This document shows, piece by piece, positions 50,472 to 59,398 of a stretch of DNA of 64,000 nucleotides. Source of the DNA: Candidatus Aenigmatarchaeota archaeon (GTDB lineage: Archaea; Aenigmatarchaeota; Aenigmatarchaeia; CG10238-14); contig JASEGC010000001.1 of assembly GCA_030018415.1 (NCBI GenBank), forward strand, positions 193,971-257,970. The letters run 5' to 3'. How positions within the stretch are numbered: position 1 is the first letter of the stretch; each line of letters starts with the position of its first letter. The position numbers and the translations under genes were made by a program. The notes beneath the pieces are model-generated. The model did not search any database and had not been told where the DNA came from. It saw only the letters and a list, made by a program, of their open reading frames with translations.

Positions 50472-51533
50472 ATGTACGATGTTGTTATCGTTGGGGCAGG
50501 TCCTGTAGGTTGCAAAACCGCTGAATTGATCGCTAAAAGGGGTTTTGATGTCCTTGTTTTAGAGGAACATTCAGAGATTGGGCTACCGATTAAATGTTCA
50601 GGTTTAGTCAGTCGCAGAATATTTAAACTAAGTAGAGTATCATCAGACATTATCGTGAATAGAGTAAGAAAAGCAAGATTCCATATAAAAGAAAATTACA
50701 TAGAATTAAAATCGAAAAAAACTGTTTATGTTATCGATAGACAAAAGTTTGATAAAGAAATAGCTGAAAAGGCTGAATATACAGGAGCGGAGATAAAAGA
50801 TTCAACAAAATTTGGAAATTACAAGAAAGACAAAGTTTTAGAAGTGAAGACAACTAAAGGTTCCTTTAAAACAAAAATATTGATAGGGGCAGATGGCGCC
50901 AATTCTACTGTTGCTCGTGTAGCTGACATAAAACTTCCTGATAATCTTTTGACTGGAATCCAGTTTACAGTTGAATCTCATTTCGACCCTGAGACAGTTG
51001 AATTATGGTTTGGTTCCAGCATTTGTCCTGATTTTTTTGGGTGGGTCATTCCTGAAAATGAAAATTCAGCGAGAGTTGGTCTTGCTAGTTCTGAAAAAGT
51101 AGGAGAGCACCTTGATAATTTCATCAAGATGAGGTTCAAACATGAAATCAAACCTAAGAATAAGATTGTTGGTTTGATAAGGTACGGTTTGATAGAAACT
51201 TCTGCGTCAGATAACGTTATGCTAGTAGGAGATGCTGCATCTCAAATTAAACCTTTTTCTGGTGGCGGATTGATCTATGGGATGATTGGAGCGAAAATTG
51301 CTGCTGATGCTTGTATAAAAACCTTGAAAGAAAGAAGATACGATTCTCAATTCTTGAAAAAAAATTATGATGATGTATGGAAGAAAAAACTAGCTTGGCC
51401 GATAAGAAAAGGATTATTCTTGAAAAATTTAATCCACTCCTTTTCAGACAGACAATTAAGTTTCTTGTTTTCTGCTGCTAACATAACAAAAATTAGAAGG
51501 TTGTTGGAGTTTACAGATATGGACTTGCTATAA
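50472..51533 (+). CDS. Geranylgeranyl reductase family (archaeal lipid hydrogenation)
   Basis: 353 residues. The N terminus MYDVVIVGAGPVGCKTAELI has the FAD-binding GxGxxG loop; later come ILIGADGANSTVARVA and LVGDAASQIKPFSGGGLIYGM, both typical of the geranylgeranyl reductase branch of the PHBH-type flavoproteins. Such enzymes saturate the isoprenoid chains of archaeal lipids and polyprenyl groups, using reduced FAD. It starts one base after the uppS stop, so it is in the isoprenoid operon. The exact substrate (digeranylgeranylglycerophospholipid, or a polyprenyl) is not decided by sequence alone. Confidence 0.85.
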   Translation: MYDVVIVGAGPVGCKTAELIAKRGFDVLVLEEHSEIGLPIKCSGLVSRRIFKLSRVSSDIIVNRVRKARFHIKENYIELKSKKTVYVIDRQKFDKEIAEKAEYTGAEIKDSTKFGNYKKDKVLEVKTTKGSFKTKILIGADGANSTVARVADIKLPDNLLTGIQFTVESHFDPETVELWFGSSICPDFFGWVIPENENSARVGLASSEKVGEHLDNFIKMRFKHEIKPKNKIVGLIRYGLIETSASDNVMLVGDAASQIKPFSGGGLIYGMIGAKIAADACIKTLKERRYDSQFLKKNYDDVWKKKLAWPIRKGLFLKNLIHSFSDRQLSFLFSAANITKIRRLLEFTDMDLL

Positions 51534-51565
51534 ACGCTAATTCGATATTAAAGATAGATGATAGC

Positions 51566-52069
51566 ATGAAAAAATTACTGATATTCGATTATGATGGTGT
51601 AATAGTTGATTCACTGGATATGATGGTTAAAGTAGTTAATAAACTCTGTAGAAGCTGTAATTTTAAGCATAATCTTTCAAAAGAAGAAGTTGCAGCTTTG
51701 TTCGATGTAAATTTTTTTGAAGGGATGAAAAAATTAGGGATCGATAAAAAAGAAGTTAAAAAATATTCTCATGCGGCAATGGATTTTCTAAAGGAAAATG
51801 GACTGGAACCTTATGTTGAAGAGATTATAGGTATTGAAAAAGAAGCCAGCAAAGTAAAAAAGGTTGAATACTGTAAAAGAAAGTATAATGTTGAGAACGA
51901 GTTCATTTTTTACATAGGGGATACAAGAGGGGATATGATAGAAGGAAAGAAAGGAAAAATCAAAACGGTTGCCGTAACATGGGGTTATTATGACAGAAGA
52001 AAACTGGAAAAAGAAAACCCTGACTTTATAGTTGATAGTCCAAATAATCTTTTGAATTTGTTTTTATAG
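51566..52069 (+). CDS. HAD-superfamily phosphatase lacking the motif II region
   Basis: 167 residues. Motif I (LLIFDYDGVIVDS) with both Asp residues is present, as are the motif III Lys (ASKVKKVEYC) and motif IV (FYIGDTRGDM). The segment that should carry motif II (a Ser/Thr after a strand, with the cap-domain return) is missing: the sequence passes from KKYSHAAMDFLKENGL straight to EPYVEEIIGIE. An in-frame deletion of about 40 codons compared with the usual size is likely, so activity is uncertain. It lies between GGR and GGPP synthase on the same strand. Confidence 0.65.
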   Translation: MKKLLIFDYDGVIVDSLDMMVKVVNKLCRSCNFKHNLSKEEVAALFDVNFFEGMKKLGIDKKEVKKYSHAAMDFLKENGLEPYVEEIIGIEKEASKVKKVEYCKRKYNVENEFIFYIGDTRGDMIEGKKGKIKTVAVTWGYYDRRKLEKENPDFIVDSPNNLLNLFL

Positions 52070-52098
52070 TATTGTGTGTTAAATAAAAATGTGGTTGT

Positions 52099-53139
52099 AT
52101 GGAAGATGTGGCAAAAATTCTGACTGATATTAAGCTTCTAATCGACAGAGAAATAGAAAAACATATTCCTAGAAAAGGATACCCACAAGTTCTATTCGAT
52201 GGTTGTTGGAAATACTTTGATTACGGTGGGAAGAGGTTCAGACCTGCATTGATAGCTTTATCTTGTGAAGCTTTGGGCGGAAAGGTTGAAAACACAATCC
52301 CAGCTGGCGCTGCCTTAGAAATTGCACATTCTTTTCTTCTCATACATGATGATATAGAAGATTTTTCAGAGACAAGAAGAGGCAAGCCATGCCTGCATAT
52401 AACTTATGGCATCCCACATGCAATAAACATGGGAGACTATTTGATGATGAAAGTGTATGAAACTCTTCTATCTGCGAAAAATTTGTGGGGTTATGAAAAA
52501 ACTATGAAGATTCTAGATTTAATTACCGAGATGCTCATAAAAACTGGAGAAGGTCAAGCCATGGAAATAGAACAGCGCGATAAAGATTTGTCTGAAGCAA
52601 CGATGGAATGGTATGAAAAAATGTCCTTGCATAAAACAGGTTATTATTCTGGTGGGACTCCTTGTACAATCGGTGCTGTGATAGCAAACGGGACAGAAGA
52701 ACAGATTGAAGTTTTGAAGAATTTTGGGATTGCAGTCGGGGTAGCATTCCAAATACAGGATGATATCTTGAACGTGACTATGTCTGAAGAAGAAGAAAAA
52801 GTTGCTCCTGGGACCGCTGGTGGTGGTTATGGTAAAGATTTTGCAGGCGATATAAAAGAGGGAAAAAGAACTCTACTCATAGTTCATGCATTCGAACATA
52901 CTGATGAAAAGGAGAAGAGAAGAATGCGACAGTTAGTAGGAAAGGAGGATATTACTCTGAGGGAGAAGAAGGAAGTGATTAATATCATGAAAAAACATGG
53001 ATCGATCGAATATGCAAAAGAATATGCTCGAGAAATGGTGAAGAAAGCGATCCAAGACTTAAGGAAAAAAATTCCAGAGACAGAAGGGAGAAAAAAATTA
53101 GAATCTGTAGCTGAATTTTTAATAGAAAGAAAATTCTGA
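52099..53139 (+). CDS. Trans-polyprenyl diphosphate synthase (GGPP synthase type)
   Basis: 346 residues. The first Asp-rich motif HDDIEDFSETRRG (Asp84 onwards) is followed by the Lys/Arg cluster, then the second motif FQIQDDILNVT (Asp221 onwards), and GGKRFRP (about residues 46-52) for IPP binding. The family makes farnesyl and geranylgeranyl diphosphates by head-to-tail condensation. In archaea, the C20 product feeds lipid ether synthesis. Residues five before the first motif (AHSFLLIHDD, with Ser/Phe bulky residues) set chain length, but I do not infer the product firmly. It is convergent with the IPK operon, whose last stop lies one base away. Confidence 0.88.
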   Translation: MEDVAKILTDIKLLIDREIEKHIPRKGYPQVLFDGCWKYFDYGGKRFRPALIALSCEALGGKVENTIPAGAALEIAHSFLLIHDDIEDFSETRRGKPCLHITYGIPHAINMGDYLMMKVYETLLSAKNLWGYEKTMKILDLITEMLIKTGEGQAMEIEQRDKDLSEATMEWYEKMSLHKTGYYSGGTPCTIGAVIANGTEEQIEVLKNFGIAVGVAFQIQDDILNVTMSEEEEKVAPGTAGGGYGKDFAGDIKEGKRTLLIVHAFEHTDEKEKRRMRQLVGKEDITLREKKEVINIMKKHGSIEYAKEYAREMVKKAIQDLRKKIPETEGRKKLESVAEFLIERKF

Positions 53140-53140
53140 A

Positions 53141-53962
53141 TTAATCTTTTCTTATGATAGTTCCTAAGCCTTTTTCTCCTAACAAAGCCCTTTTGAGTAT
53201 TCCTGATTTTTTTACGTTGATGACCTCTGATTCAATACCAAGTTCAGTCAATTCCAACATCATCTTTACTTTATGCATCATTCCTCCGGTAACATCAATG
53301 CCAGAAGATCCTTTAAGAACACTCTCAATTTTTTTAATATTTTTTTGTGTTATGATCGGTATCAATTCTGCGTCTGGGTTCTCGTCTGGATTGTCATTGA
53401 AAACACCACCAACTCTGCCGCAGAGCAAAACCCTAGAAACTTTGTATTTTTTATCTTTGTTGAATTCCTTTGCCAAATAACTCAAGATACCCTCAGTCGA
53501 AAGGATGCAACAACCTTTTTTTGAATCCAGACAAACATCACCATAAGGCACAGGAACCATATCAAAATCTAATAGCTTTTCTATAGGCTCCAAGAACATT
53601 CTTTTGATTGTTCCATTTTCTGCTATAGTGCAACTTGATGGGTTGATAGAGACTGCATTCTCTCCAGCATTGATTAATTGATTAACAATAATTCTATTGA
53701 GTATGGAAGCGGCATCTTGCACTTTTGCTATACCCTCATAACTTCTTTTATTCATCACGCCCTCATTCGTTCGGAATATTTCAGCATATGTATGAGGATA
53801 AGAACCACCGCCATGTCCGATTATGAGTTTAAATTTTTTTTCTTCTCTCGCTTCATGTATTTCTTTTGCTAATCTTTTTATCGTATTAATATCTTCAGTA
53901 AATGGTTTACTCTTATCGGTTATAACTGAACCACCCAACTTCACTAGAATCAATTCAAACAT
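53141..53962 (-). CDS. ipk: Isopentenyl phosphate kinase
   Basis: 273 residues of the amino-acid-kinase fold. LILVKLGGSVITDKSKP begins the ATP-binding part with the catalytic Lys; GHGGGSYPHTYAEIF has the His that marks IPK; the C-terminal SGIDVTGGMMHKVKMML is the usual SGxDVTGGM segment. It phosphorylates isopentenyl phosphate to IPP, the last step of the archaeal mevalonate pathway. Its ATG overlaps the stop of acnX small subunit, in a seven-gene operon with hmgA, ubiX, ubiD, HAD and acnX. Confidence 0.92.
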   Translation of the reverse strand: MFELILVKLGGSVITDKSKPFTEDINTIKRLAKEIHEAREEKKFKLIIGHGGGSYPHTYAEIFRTNEGVMNKRSYEGIAKVQDAASILNRIIVNQLINAGENAVSINPSSCTIAENGTIKRMFLEPIEKLLDFDMVPVPYGDVCLDSKKGCCILSTEGILSYLAKEFNKDKKYKVSRVLLCGRVGGVFNDNPDENPDAELIPIITQKNIKKIESVLKGSSGIDVTGGMMHKVKMMLELTELGIESEVINVKKSGILKRALLGEKGLGTIIRKD

Positions 53963-54350
53963 GAAATCGACTTATTTTTACAACACCATTCTCTAATTGA
54001 ATGATATCTCCATCTTTTATCTTTGAAATATCAATTTTATCAACACAAGGTATATCCGAAATTATTGCTCCAACAGCAACAATAGCTTCACATTCTTTGT
54101 TTATCATACCTGCAGGAGCAGTGTTATTTTTTTTCATCCTATATAGTGTATAAGAACCAACAGTAGAACCTTTACCATTTGGGAAGACCAGAATTTTTCC
54201 TTTAATGCTTTTACCCTCCAATTCATGCCCCTTTTCTACAACTATGCCTGTGTCGGGATCAACCCCGCCGTAGAATGATATTGGCTGCAAAGTGACCAAT
54301 GCCTCTGCCTTTGCAATTCCTCTTGAAATGATTCTTCCTTTCAACTCCAT
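53955..54350 (-). CDS. Mevalonate 5-phosphate dehydratase, small subunit (AcnX type II small)
   Basis: 131 residues of the DUF126/AcnX small swivelling family. The segment LVFPNGKGSTVGSYTLYRM with its Ser, and the NTAPAGMINKECEAIVAVGAI segment, are the family markers. With the large subunit it converts mevalonate 5-phosphate to trans-anhydromevalonate 5-phosphate, the first committed step of the archaeal modified mevalonate pathway. Its start overlaps the large-subunit stop by ten bases and its stop overlaps the ipk start. Confidence 0.9.
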   Translation of the reverse strand: MELKGRIISRGIAKAEALVTLQPISFYGGVDPDTGIVVEKGHELEGKSIKGKILVFPNGKGSTVGSYTLYRMKKNNTAPAGMINKECEAIVAVGAIISDIPCVDKIDISKIKDGDIIQLENGVVKISRFHV

Positions 54351-55543
54351 CTTCCACTCACCGCAGCATTAACACATTCTTTTATATCACCGAGTTTTGT
54401 TTTCATCTCATTAGTTCCTCGAGAATAGAAGCATCCCTTTGCTGATGTCGTGGCGACAGCCTTAAACCTTCCTTTCAAAGGAGCAACAGCCAAGCAAGTA
54501 TCACATGCAAACTTACCACCAGCATCTTCTATGATTTTCGTATAACCTCTAACATCAGCAAGTTGTTTTATCGGTCTTGAAGTCGCAACCCAGAATTCAA
54601 CGTTCGGTAATATTTTTTTATCTTTTAACGACTCTGCGACTTCAGCTATTTCATTGATAGAACAATGAGGACAACCAATACAGACAAAATTTATTTCATC
54701 AATGTCATCGTTGATATTTTCGTAAGCTTCTCTAATGTCTTCATTTTTAATCGTGATTTTCTCTTTTGGAATTTTCTGTTTCTCTGACCCAGGCGTTAAA
54801 CCTTTTATGTAGAATAATGGTTTTGATCCATACGTTACGACAGAAGCACAGAATGATTTAAGCTCGTCTATACTCGCATCTTTTATTCCGGTTATGAAAG
54901 GTATCTTATTCTCTGCCTCCTTGCCGATACAATATCCGAGTGCACCCCAGTCAGAGAATTTTTCCAAATCAACTTTTACATCAACATGAACATCTGGTAC
55001 CCTGTTTTCTTCTAGATGCAAACCGTAGCATGGTGTCTTACCAACAAATGCTGCTGCTAATGCTGAAGGTCCGCCTTCTCTGTTAGTCATCGCACCGATA
55101 ACAGAATTGGCAAAAGTCACTGCAGAAGATTCAGACCATGCGATATGTTCTCCATACCTTGGTAGATTGCCGATGAGATAGGGTGTACATGTGCATGAAA
55201 TTATTATTCCCATCTTTCTGAAAGCATCTATGACTAAGTTTTGTTTTTTAGCAAAATCTTCTGATATTCCCAGTTTCTTCCAATCTTCCAAATCCATTCC
55301 AGCAGGATTCAAAGTTGTCAAGACTTTAACTTTTCCGTCCTTTGCCAGCTCGTTCAGGAATTCTAAACCGGCATCTCCTAGGTTGTGATAAGATACACCA
55401 GCGACTTGAACAGAACTGATTTTTATGAGTTTTTCAGCACCGAATATTTCACCGAGAGCAACTAGTATTTCCATTGATTTCTTTACTGCATATCCTTCCT
55501 CACCATCCAACATTTTTCTTTCTTCTCTAGTCAAATACATCAA
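54341..55543 (-). CDS. Mevalonate 5-phosphate dehydratase, large subunit (AcnX large)
   Basis: 400 residues of the DUF521/AcnX aconitase-like family. Family markers are VQVAGVSYHNLGDAGLEFL, CTCTPYLIGNLPRYGEHIAWS, SAVTFANSVIGAMTNREGGPS (near residues 140-160) and the Cys motifs CIGCPHCS and CDTCLAVAPLKG, which ligate the iron-sulfur cluster. It forms the dehydratase with the small subunit directly downstream. Its ATG overlaps the stop of the HAD gene (ATGA). Confidence 0.92.
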   Translation of the reverse strand: MMYLTREERKMLDGEEGYAVKKSMEILVALGEIFGAEKLIKISSVQVAGVSYHNLGDAGLEFLNELAKDGKVKVLTTLNPAGMDLEDWKKLGISEDFAKKQNLVIDAFRKMGIIISCTCTPYLIGNLPRYGEHIAWSESSAVTFANSVIGAMTNREGGPSALAAAFVGKTPCYGLHLEENRVPDVHVDVKVDLEKFSDWGALGYCIGKEAENKIPFITGIKDASIDELKSFCASVVTYGSKPLFYIKGLTPGSEKQKIPKEKITIKNEDIREAYENINDDIDEINFVCIGCPHCSINEIAEVAESLKDKKILPNVEFWVATSRPIKQLADVRGYTKIIEDAGGKFACDTCLAVAPLKGRFKAVATTSAKGCFYSRGTNEMKTKLGDIKECVNAAVSGRWS

Positions 55544-56193
55544 ATTTCACCTATTTTTCTAAAATCTTCTAATGAATCTAAAATCCAATTAGGATTTAAA
55601 CTTTCTAAATCTTTCTTAAGAGTTTGACCCGTTGCTACGGCTAAAGATTTCATTCCAGCTCTTTTGGCTGCCTCTATCCCGTGAACAGAATCTTCGACAA
55701 CGACACAATCTTCTGGTTTGACGTTCAATTTTTTCGTACATTCAAGAAAAATATCAGGGTTTGGTTTGCTTAATTTTATATCGAATCCACTCACTGTAGC
55801 ATCGAAGAAATTATCGATTTTTGTTTCTCTCAACAACTGTCGAATGCTTTCCAAAGAAGCTGACGAAGCAACGCCAATCTTGTATCCTTTTTCTTTCAAA
55901 TACGTTAAAAATTCTCTTACGCCAGGCAACAACTTCAACTTTCCTTCGACTAGCTCTCTGTAATAATTTTCTTTTTTCTCAGCCATCTTTTTTGCCATCT
56001 CTTCTGTTATTTCTTTTCTATTGTCTTTCATTATCATTTTAACGATCTCATGAGTCTTCATTCCATACATTTTTAACAAATTCTTTTTTGTTATTTTTAT
56101 TCCCATCTCAGAAAACAACTTAACGTATGCTTTAAGATGTGCATCAAAATTCTCAGCCAAAACTCCGTCTTTATCGAATATGAACGCCTTCAT
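55540..56193 (-). CDS. HAD-superfamily phosphatase (beta-phosphoglucomutase-like subfamily)
   Basis: 217 residues with all four HAD motifs: AFIFDKDGVLAEN (two Asp), the motif II region KIGVASSASLESI, motif III Lys near KLSKPNPDIF, and VVVEDSVHGIEAAKRAG. The cap domain (residues 15-85) is helical as in the phosphoglucomutase/phosphatase group. It is located inside the mevalonate operon between acnX and ubiD, overlapping the AcnX large-subunit start. A housekeeping role, such as removal of a dead-end phosphate ester, is possible, but no substrate is indicated by sequence. Confidence 0.8.
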   Translation of the reverse strand: MKAFIFDKDGVLAENFDAHLKAYVKLFSEMGIKITKKNLLKMYGMKTHEIVKMIMKDNRKEITEEMAKKMAEKKENYYRELVEGKLKLLPGVREFLTYLKEKGYKIGVASSASLESIRQLLRETKIDNFFDATVSGFDIKLSKPNPDIFLECTKKLNVKPEDCVVVEDSVHGIEAAKRAGMKSLAVATGQTLKKDLESLNPNWILDSLEDFRKIGEI

Positions 56194-56216
56194 AATTATC
56201 GATAGTTATACATGAA

Positions 56217-57533
56217 TCACAAATAATTATTCAAATCGACTTTTCTATAGTTTTCTTTTTTAAAACCTTTACCTGTGGTAGCTTCAGGAGTTGTTGCATC
56301 CAACCCCATCTTAGATGTTATTGCTTTTTTTCCTTCGGTTAAATCAGCGGACGGATCAAGTGATGAACCTGGTTGATTCGATAATATTATCGCATTTTTG
56401 TTTGCTTGGAATCGAGTGGCAATAGCCCATTCGACGTCGTGTGGATCGTATATGTTTATGTCCTCGTCCACGACAACGCAATGTTTTAAGGATTTATGCC
56501 CTGCAAAAGCAGCTTCTATCGCTTTTCTTCCATCGTCAGGATTTCTCTTCTTTATTTGTACCACAGCATGTAACCAACTACAACCGCCTGGTGTTATATA
56601 AACGTCCTTACATTCACACACTTTGTTTACTTCGTTGAAGATAGTTGGCGTTCTTGGTAAACCCATCAAAAGTTTGTGTTCGTTCTTTCCAGCGAGTATC
56701 GTCTGATAAATTGGGTTCTTTCTGTGAGTTATACATTTAATCTCGATTATGGGTTGTTGTCTTGTTTTATCCATTATTCCTGTCAAATCTAAGAATGGTC
56801 CTTCAGTCGTCATTTCTTTGGTTATTCTACCTTCCAGAACTATTTCGCAATCTCTTGGAACTTCGACATCGATAGTCTTGCATTTAACCAATTCCAATTT
56901 TTCTAGTGCATTGGCCATCCCTAACTCATCTACTCCAGGAGCTAGGGAAGTTGCAGCAGCTAACAATACTGATGTTGAGTTACCGATGCAAAAAGCGATA
57001 TCCAATTCCCCATCAGTTTTTTTGAGGGCCATGTCAGTTCCTCTTTCCTCAACAATCCTCGCAACAAATCTTTTCTTATCCAAAAGCATGAGACGATGAA
57101 AACAAGTGTTCCTGCCAAGTTCAGGATCTTTAATTATAGCAATTGCAGAAGGTATGTATTTACCACCATCTTTTTCCGTGTATTTCATTATCGGCAGTTT
57201 TGTTATGTCGACGTTTTTTTCTATGATTTCTTGACATTCTCCTTTCTTAACAATCTCTGGCTCTACAGGATTAATCATAGCATTATATAATTTTGGAATT
57301 ACTTTGTTTTTTTCTACTTCCAAAGCTTTAGCAATTAAATCCATCGATGATACTAAACCACCAACAACAGGTATGTCTGATTCTTTAACATTCTCAAAAA
57401 ATACAGGCTTCTCGTTCATGGCAGCCATTATTCCGGCCATCTCATACTCGGTTGATACTTCTTTCTTTATCCTGGTTAATTCTCCATTCTTGTCGAGATG
57501 TTCTATAAAATGTCTAAAATTCATTCCATCCAC
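56217..57533 (-). CDS. UbiD-family decarboxylase, probably anhydromevalonate phosphate decarboxylase
   Basis: 438 residues from ATG 57533 (or ATG 57524, MNFRHFIEHL). The UbiD family landmarks are GRNTCFHRLMLLDKKRFVARI, FCIGNSTSVLLAAATSLAPG, TEGPFLDLTGIMDKTRQQPI, the ITHRKNPIYQTILAGKNEHKLL segment and GGCSWLHAVVQIKKR. Such enzymes use prenyl-FMN. In archaea with AcnX the matching UbiD converts anhydromevalonate 5-phosphate to isopentenyl phosphate. The location between ubiX, acnX and ipk makes this role likely. Its 5' end overlaps the 3' end of ubiX. Confidence 0.87.
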   Translation of the reverse strand: MDGMNFRHFIEHLDKNGELTRIKKEVSTEYEMAGIMAAMNEKPVFFENVKESDIPVVGGLVSSMDLIAKALEVEKNKVIPKLYNAMINPVEPEIVKKGECQEIIEKNVDITKLPIMKYTEKDGGKYIPSAIAIIKDPELGRNTCFHRLMLLDKKRFVARIVEERGTDMALKKTDGELDIAFCIGNSTSVLLAAATSLAPGVDELGMANALEKLELVKCKTIDVEVPRDCEIVLEGRITKEMTTEGPFLDLTGIMDKTRQQPIIEIKCITHRKNPIYQTILAGKNEHKLLMGLPRTPTIFNEVNKVCECKDVYITPGGCSWLHAVVQIKKRNPDDGRKAIEAAFAGHKSLKHCVVVDEDINIYDPHDVEWAIATRFQANKNAIILSNQPGSSLDPSADLTEGKKAITSKMGLDATTPEATTGKGFKKENYRKVDLNNYL

Positions 57534-58054
57534 CTCTTGTAAAGTCTATTTTCTATTCCCAACAAATCTAAAATTTTACCGACAAAAAAGTCTGTTATAT
57601 CTTCAATACTTTTGGGTTCGAAATAATAAGCAACATTCAGAGGCATTATAATTCCACCAGCTAATGTAACTTTTTTCATATTCTCTATATGTATCAAATT
57701 GTATGGGGTTTCTCTAATACAAAAAATAATTTTTTTTCTCATTCTAAAACAAATATCTGCTAATCTTGTTATCAGATTATTGGAATATCCGTTTGCAACA
57801 GCAGATAATGTTTTCATAGAACAAGGACAAATTACATAAGCGTCAATTTTTTGCGAACTACTTGCGAAAGGAGAAAAAATATCATCTTCTTCGTAGTCTG
57901 GTTTTAGATCTTTACCGATTTCCTCTTTTAAAACTTTTTTTCCGCTGCTTGAGATGAGTGTTATTGTCTCAATTTTTCTATTTTTTAATTCTTCGATTAG
58001 TCTTACACCGACAATAGAACCTGAGGCGCCAGTAATAGCAACAACAACTTTCAT
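57521..58054 (-). CDS. ubiX: Flavin prenyltransferase UbiX
   Basis: 177 residues. It begins MKVVVAITGASGSIVGVRL (FMN-binding Ser/Gly loop), then AYVICPCSMKTLSAVANGYSNNL, VRETP-like FCIRETPYNLIHIENM and GGIIMPLNVAYY. UbiX attaches a dimethylallyl group to FMN, making the prenyl-FMN used by UbiD. The usual phosphate donor is dimethylallyl monophosphate or diphosphate, which this pathway provides. It starts one base from the hmgA stop and overlaps the ubiD start. Confidence 0.92.
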   Translation of the reverse strand: MKVVVAITGASGSIVGVRLIEELKNRKIETITLISSSGKKVLKEEIGKDLKPDYEEDDIFSPFASSSQKIDAYVICPCSMKTLSAVANGYSNNLITRLADICFRMRKKIIFCIRETPYNLIHIENMKKVTLAGGIIMPLNVAYYFEPKSIEDITDFFVGKILDLLGIENRLYKRWME

Positions 58055-58055
58055 C

Positions 58056-59300
58056 CTATCCTCTCTTCAAACTTCCATGAGTCTTTGATAATTCTCCAGC
58101 AGCTTCAATCGCATGAAGGTTTATTTCAGATGCTAGACATGCTGCAGCCACTACTTCTGCAAAAGCAAATTTTGTCTTTCCAGTTTCATCTCCTTCTCCG
58201 TATAAACCTAGGAGTTTCAATGCTTCTTGTTGAGTTTCTCTCTTCGTACCACCACCATAAGTCCCAACTTCTAAAGCTGGGATGTAGCATGAAACATACA
58301 AATCTCCATCAACGACTGCTGCATCAGTTATAGCTTGAGTACCTTCTGTGATTTGTGCTGGGTCTTGACCATGCGCTATGTACATCGCGGCAAGGACATT
58401 TCCTATATGTGCGTTGAAACCATGAGATCCTGCCAAGGCTGAACCCTGTAAACATTTAGCTTTGTTTAATTCAACAATCCTCTCGGGTTCAACCCTGAAT
58501 TCTTCTTTGATAATTTTTCTGGGAATTACCGCATCTGCTATCACAGAAACGCCTCTTCCTTCTAGCACATCGATGTAGGCAGCTTTCTTGTCCGTGCACA
58601 TGTTCCCGGATTCGCTGATGAGTGTCACGTCTAAACCCAATTCTTTCTTGATTTTGGGAATCATAGCATCTACTGCTGACTTCGATGCGATCGTTATCAT
58701 GTTCATTCCCATAGCTGCCCCAGAACCAGATTTGAATCGAATATGAACGTATCTTCCGGCTGTGTATGCCTTCACTTCTTTTAATTTTAAAAAAATGTTA
58801 GATTTCAAGAATTCATCCGAGAAGAACTTGAATGCCTCTTCGCTCTGAGCCCATCTTATGAGTTTGTAAGAATCTCTGGCAGATTTTGTTCTGACAAGTA
58901 CATCCCTTGCCATGCCTTCTTTTAATATAACTGTGTTTATTCCACCAGCCATGTTGAAGATTTTTATTCCTCTTGCCGTACCAGCAACGAGTCTACCTTC
59001 GGTCGTTGCTAACAATATTGGATAAAATCCTTTGGCATAATCACCGTTGACTTTCAGTTCTCCAGCAAAACCTAGAGGTACTTGAGTAGCTCCAACAGGG
59101 TTCTCTATATTTCTGTTTAGAGCATCGTTAAAATCGATTGTAGTCTTTCCAATGTTTTCTAGTTTAACCTTGTATTTTTTTTCTAAGAAAATCCTTCTAA
59201 TTTTCGTGGCTTCATTACTGTCTTTAGTATAATTTTCAACTTCACGCAATTTTATCTTGCCTTTCATCAATTTTTCTACTAATTCTTCATCTTTACCCAT
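58056..59300 (-). CDS. hmgA: HMG-CoA reductase (class I, divergent)
   Basis: 414 residues. Class I markers: ENPVGATQVPLGFAGEL, TTEGRLVAG with the catalytic Glu, SESGNMCTDKKAAYIDV with the catalytic Asp/Lys loop, NVLAAMYIAHGQDPAQ with Asp, and THGSLKRG with the catalytic His at the C terminus. Two usually invariant stretches differ: TTEGxLVAS.NRG is TTEGRLVAGTARG, and the NADPH-contacting GDAMGMNM is GAAMGMNM (Asp to Ala). It reduces HMG-CoA to mevalonate, the committed step. It is the first gene of the seven-gene mevalonate operon, with its own promoter. Confidence 0.88.
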   Translation of the reverse strand: MGKDEELVEKLMKGKIKLREVENYTKDSNEATKIRRIFLEKKYKVKLENIGKTTIDFNDALNRNIENPVGATQVPLGFAGELKVNGDYAKGFYPILLATTEGRLVAGTARGIKIFNMAGGINTVILKEGMARDVLVRTKSARDSYKLIRWAQSEEAFKFFSDEFLKSNIFLKLKEVKAYTAGRYVHIRFKSGSGAAMGMNMITIASKSAVDAMIPKIKKELGLDVTLISESGNMCTDKKAAYIDVLEGRGVSVIADAVIPRKIIKEEFRVEPERIVELNKAKCLQGSALAGSHGFNAHIGNVLAAMYIAHGQDPAQITEGTQAITDAAVVDGDLYVSCYIPALEVGTYGGGTKRETQQEALKLLGLYGEGDETGKTKFAFAEVVAAACLASEINLHAIEAAGELSKTHGSLKRG

Positions 59301-59398
59301 TAAACCACAGTCTTTTTTATAAGAAGTAATTATTTAAAAATACATCTGTTCTGAGATAATAAAAGTTTTATAAACCTATTAACTTTAATCTTCAAGGG
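59301..59398. promoter_or_regulatory. Divergent promoter between hmgA and the IPP isomerase gene
   Basis: Forward: TTTTATAAAC at 59366-59375 is about 25-30 bases before the ATG at 59399, suiting a leaderless transcript. Reverse: CTTATAAAAAAGA at about 59312-59324 precedes the hmgA ATG by about 15-20 bases, also consistent with a short leader. Confidence 0.45.
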
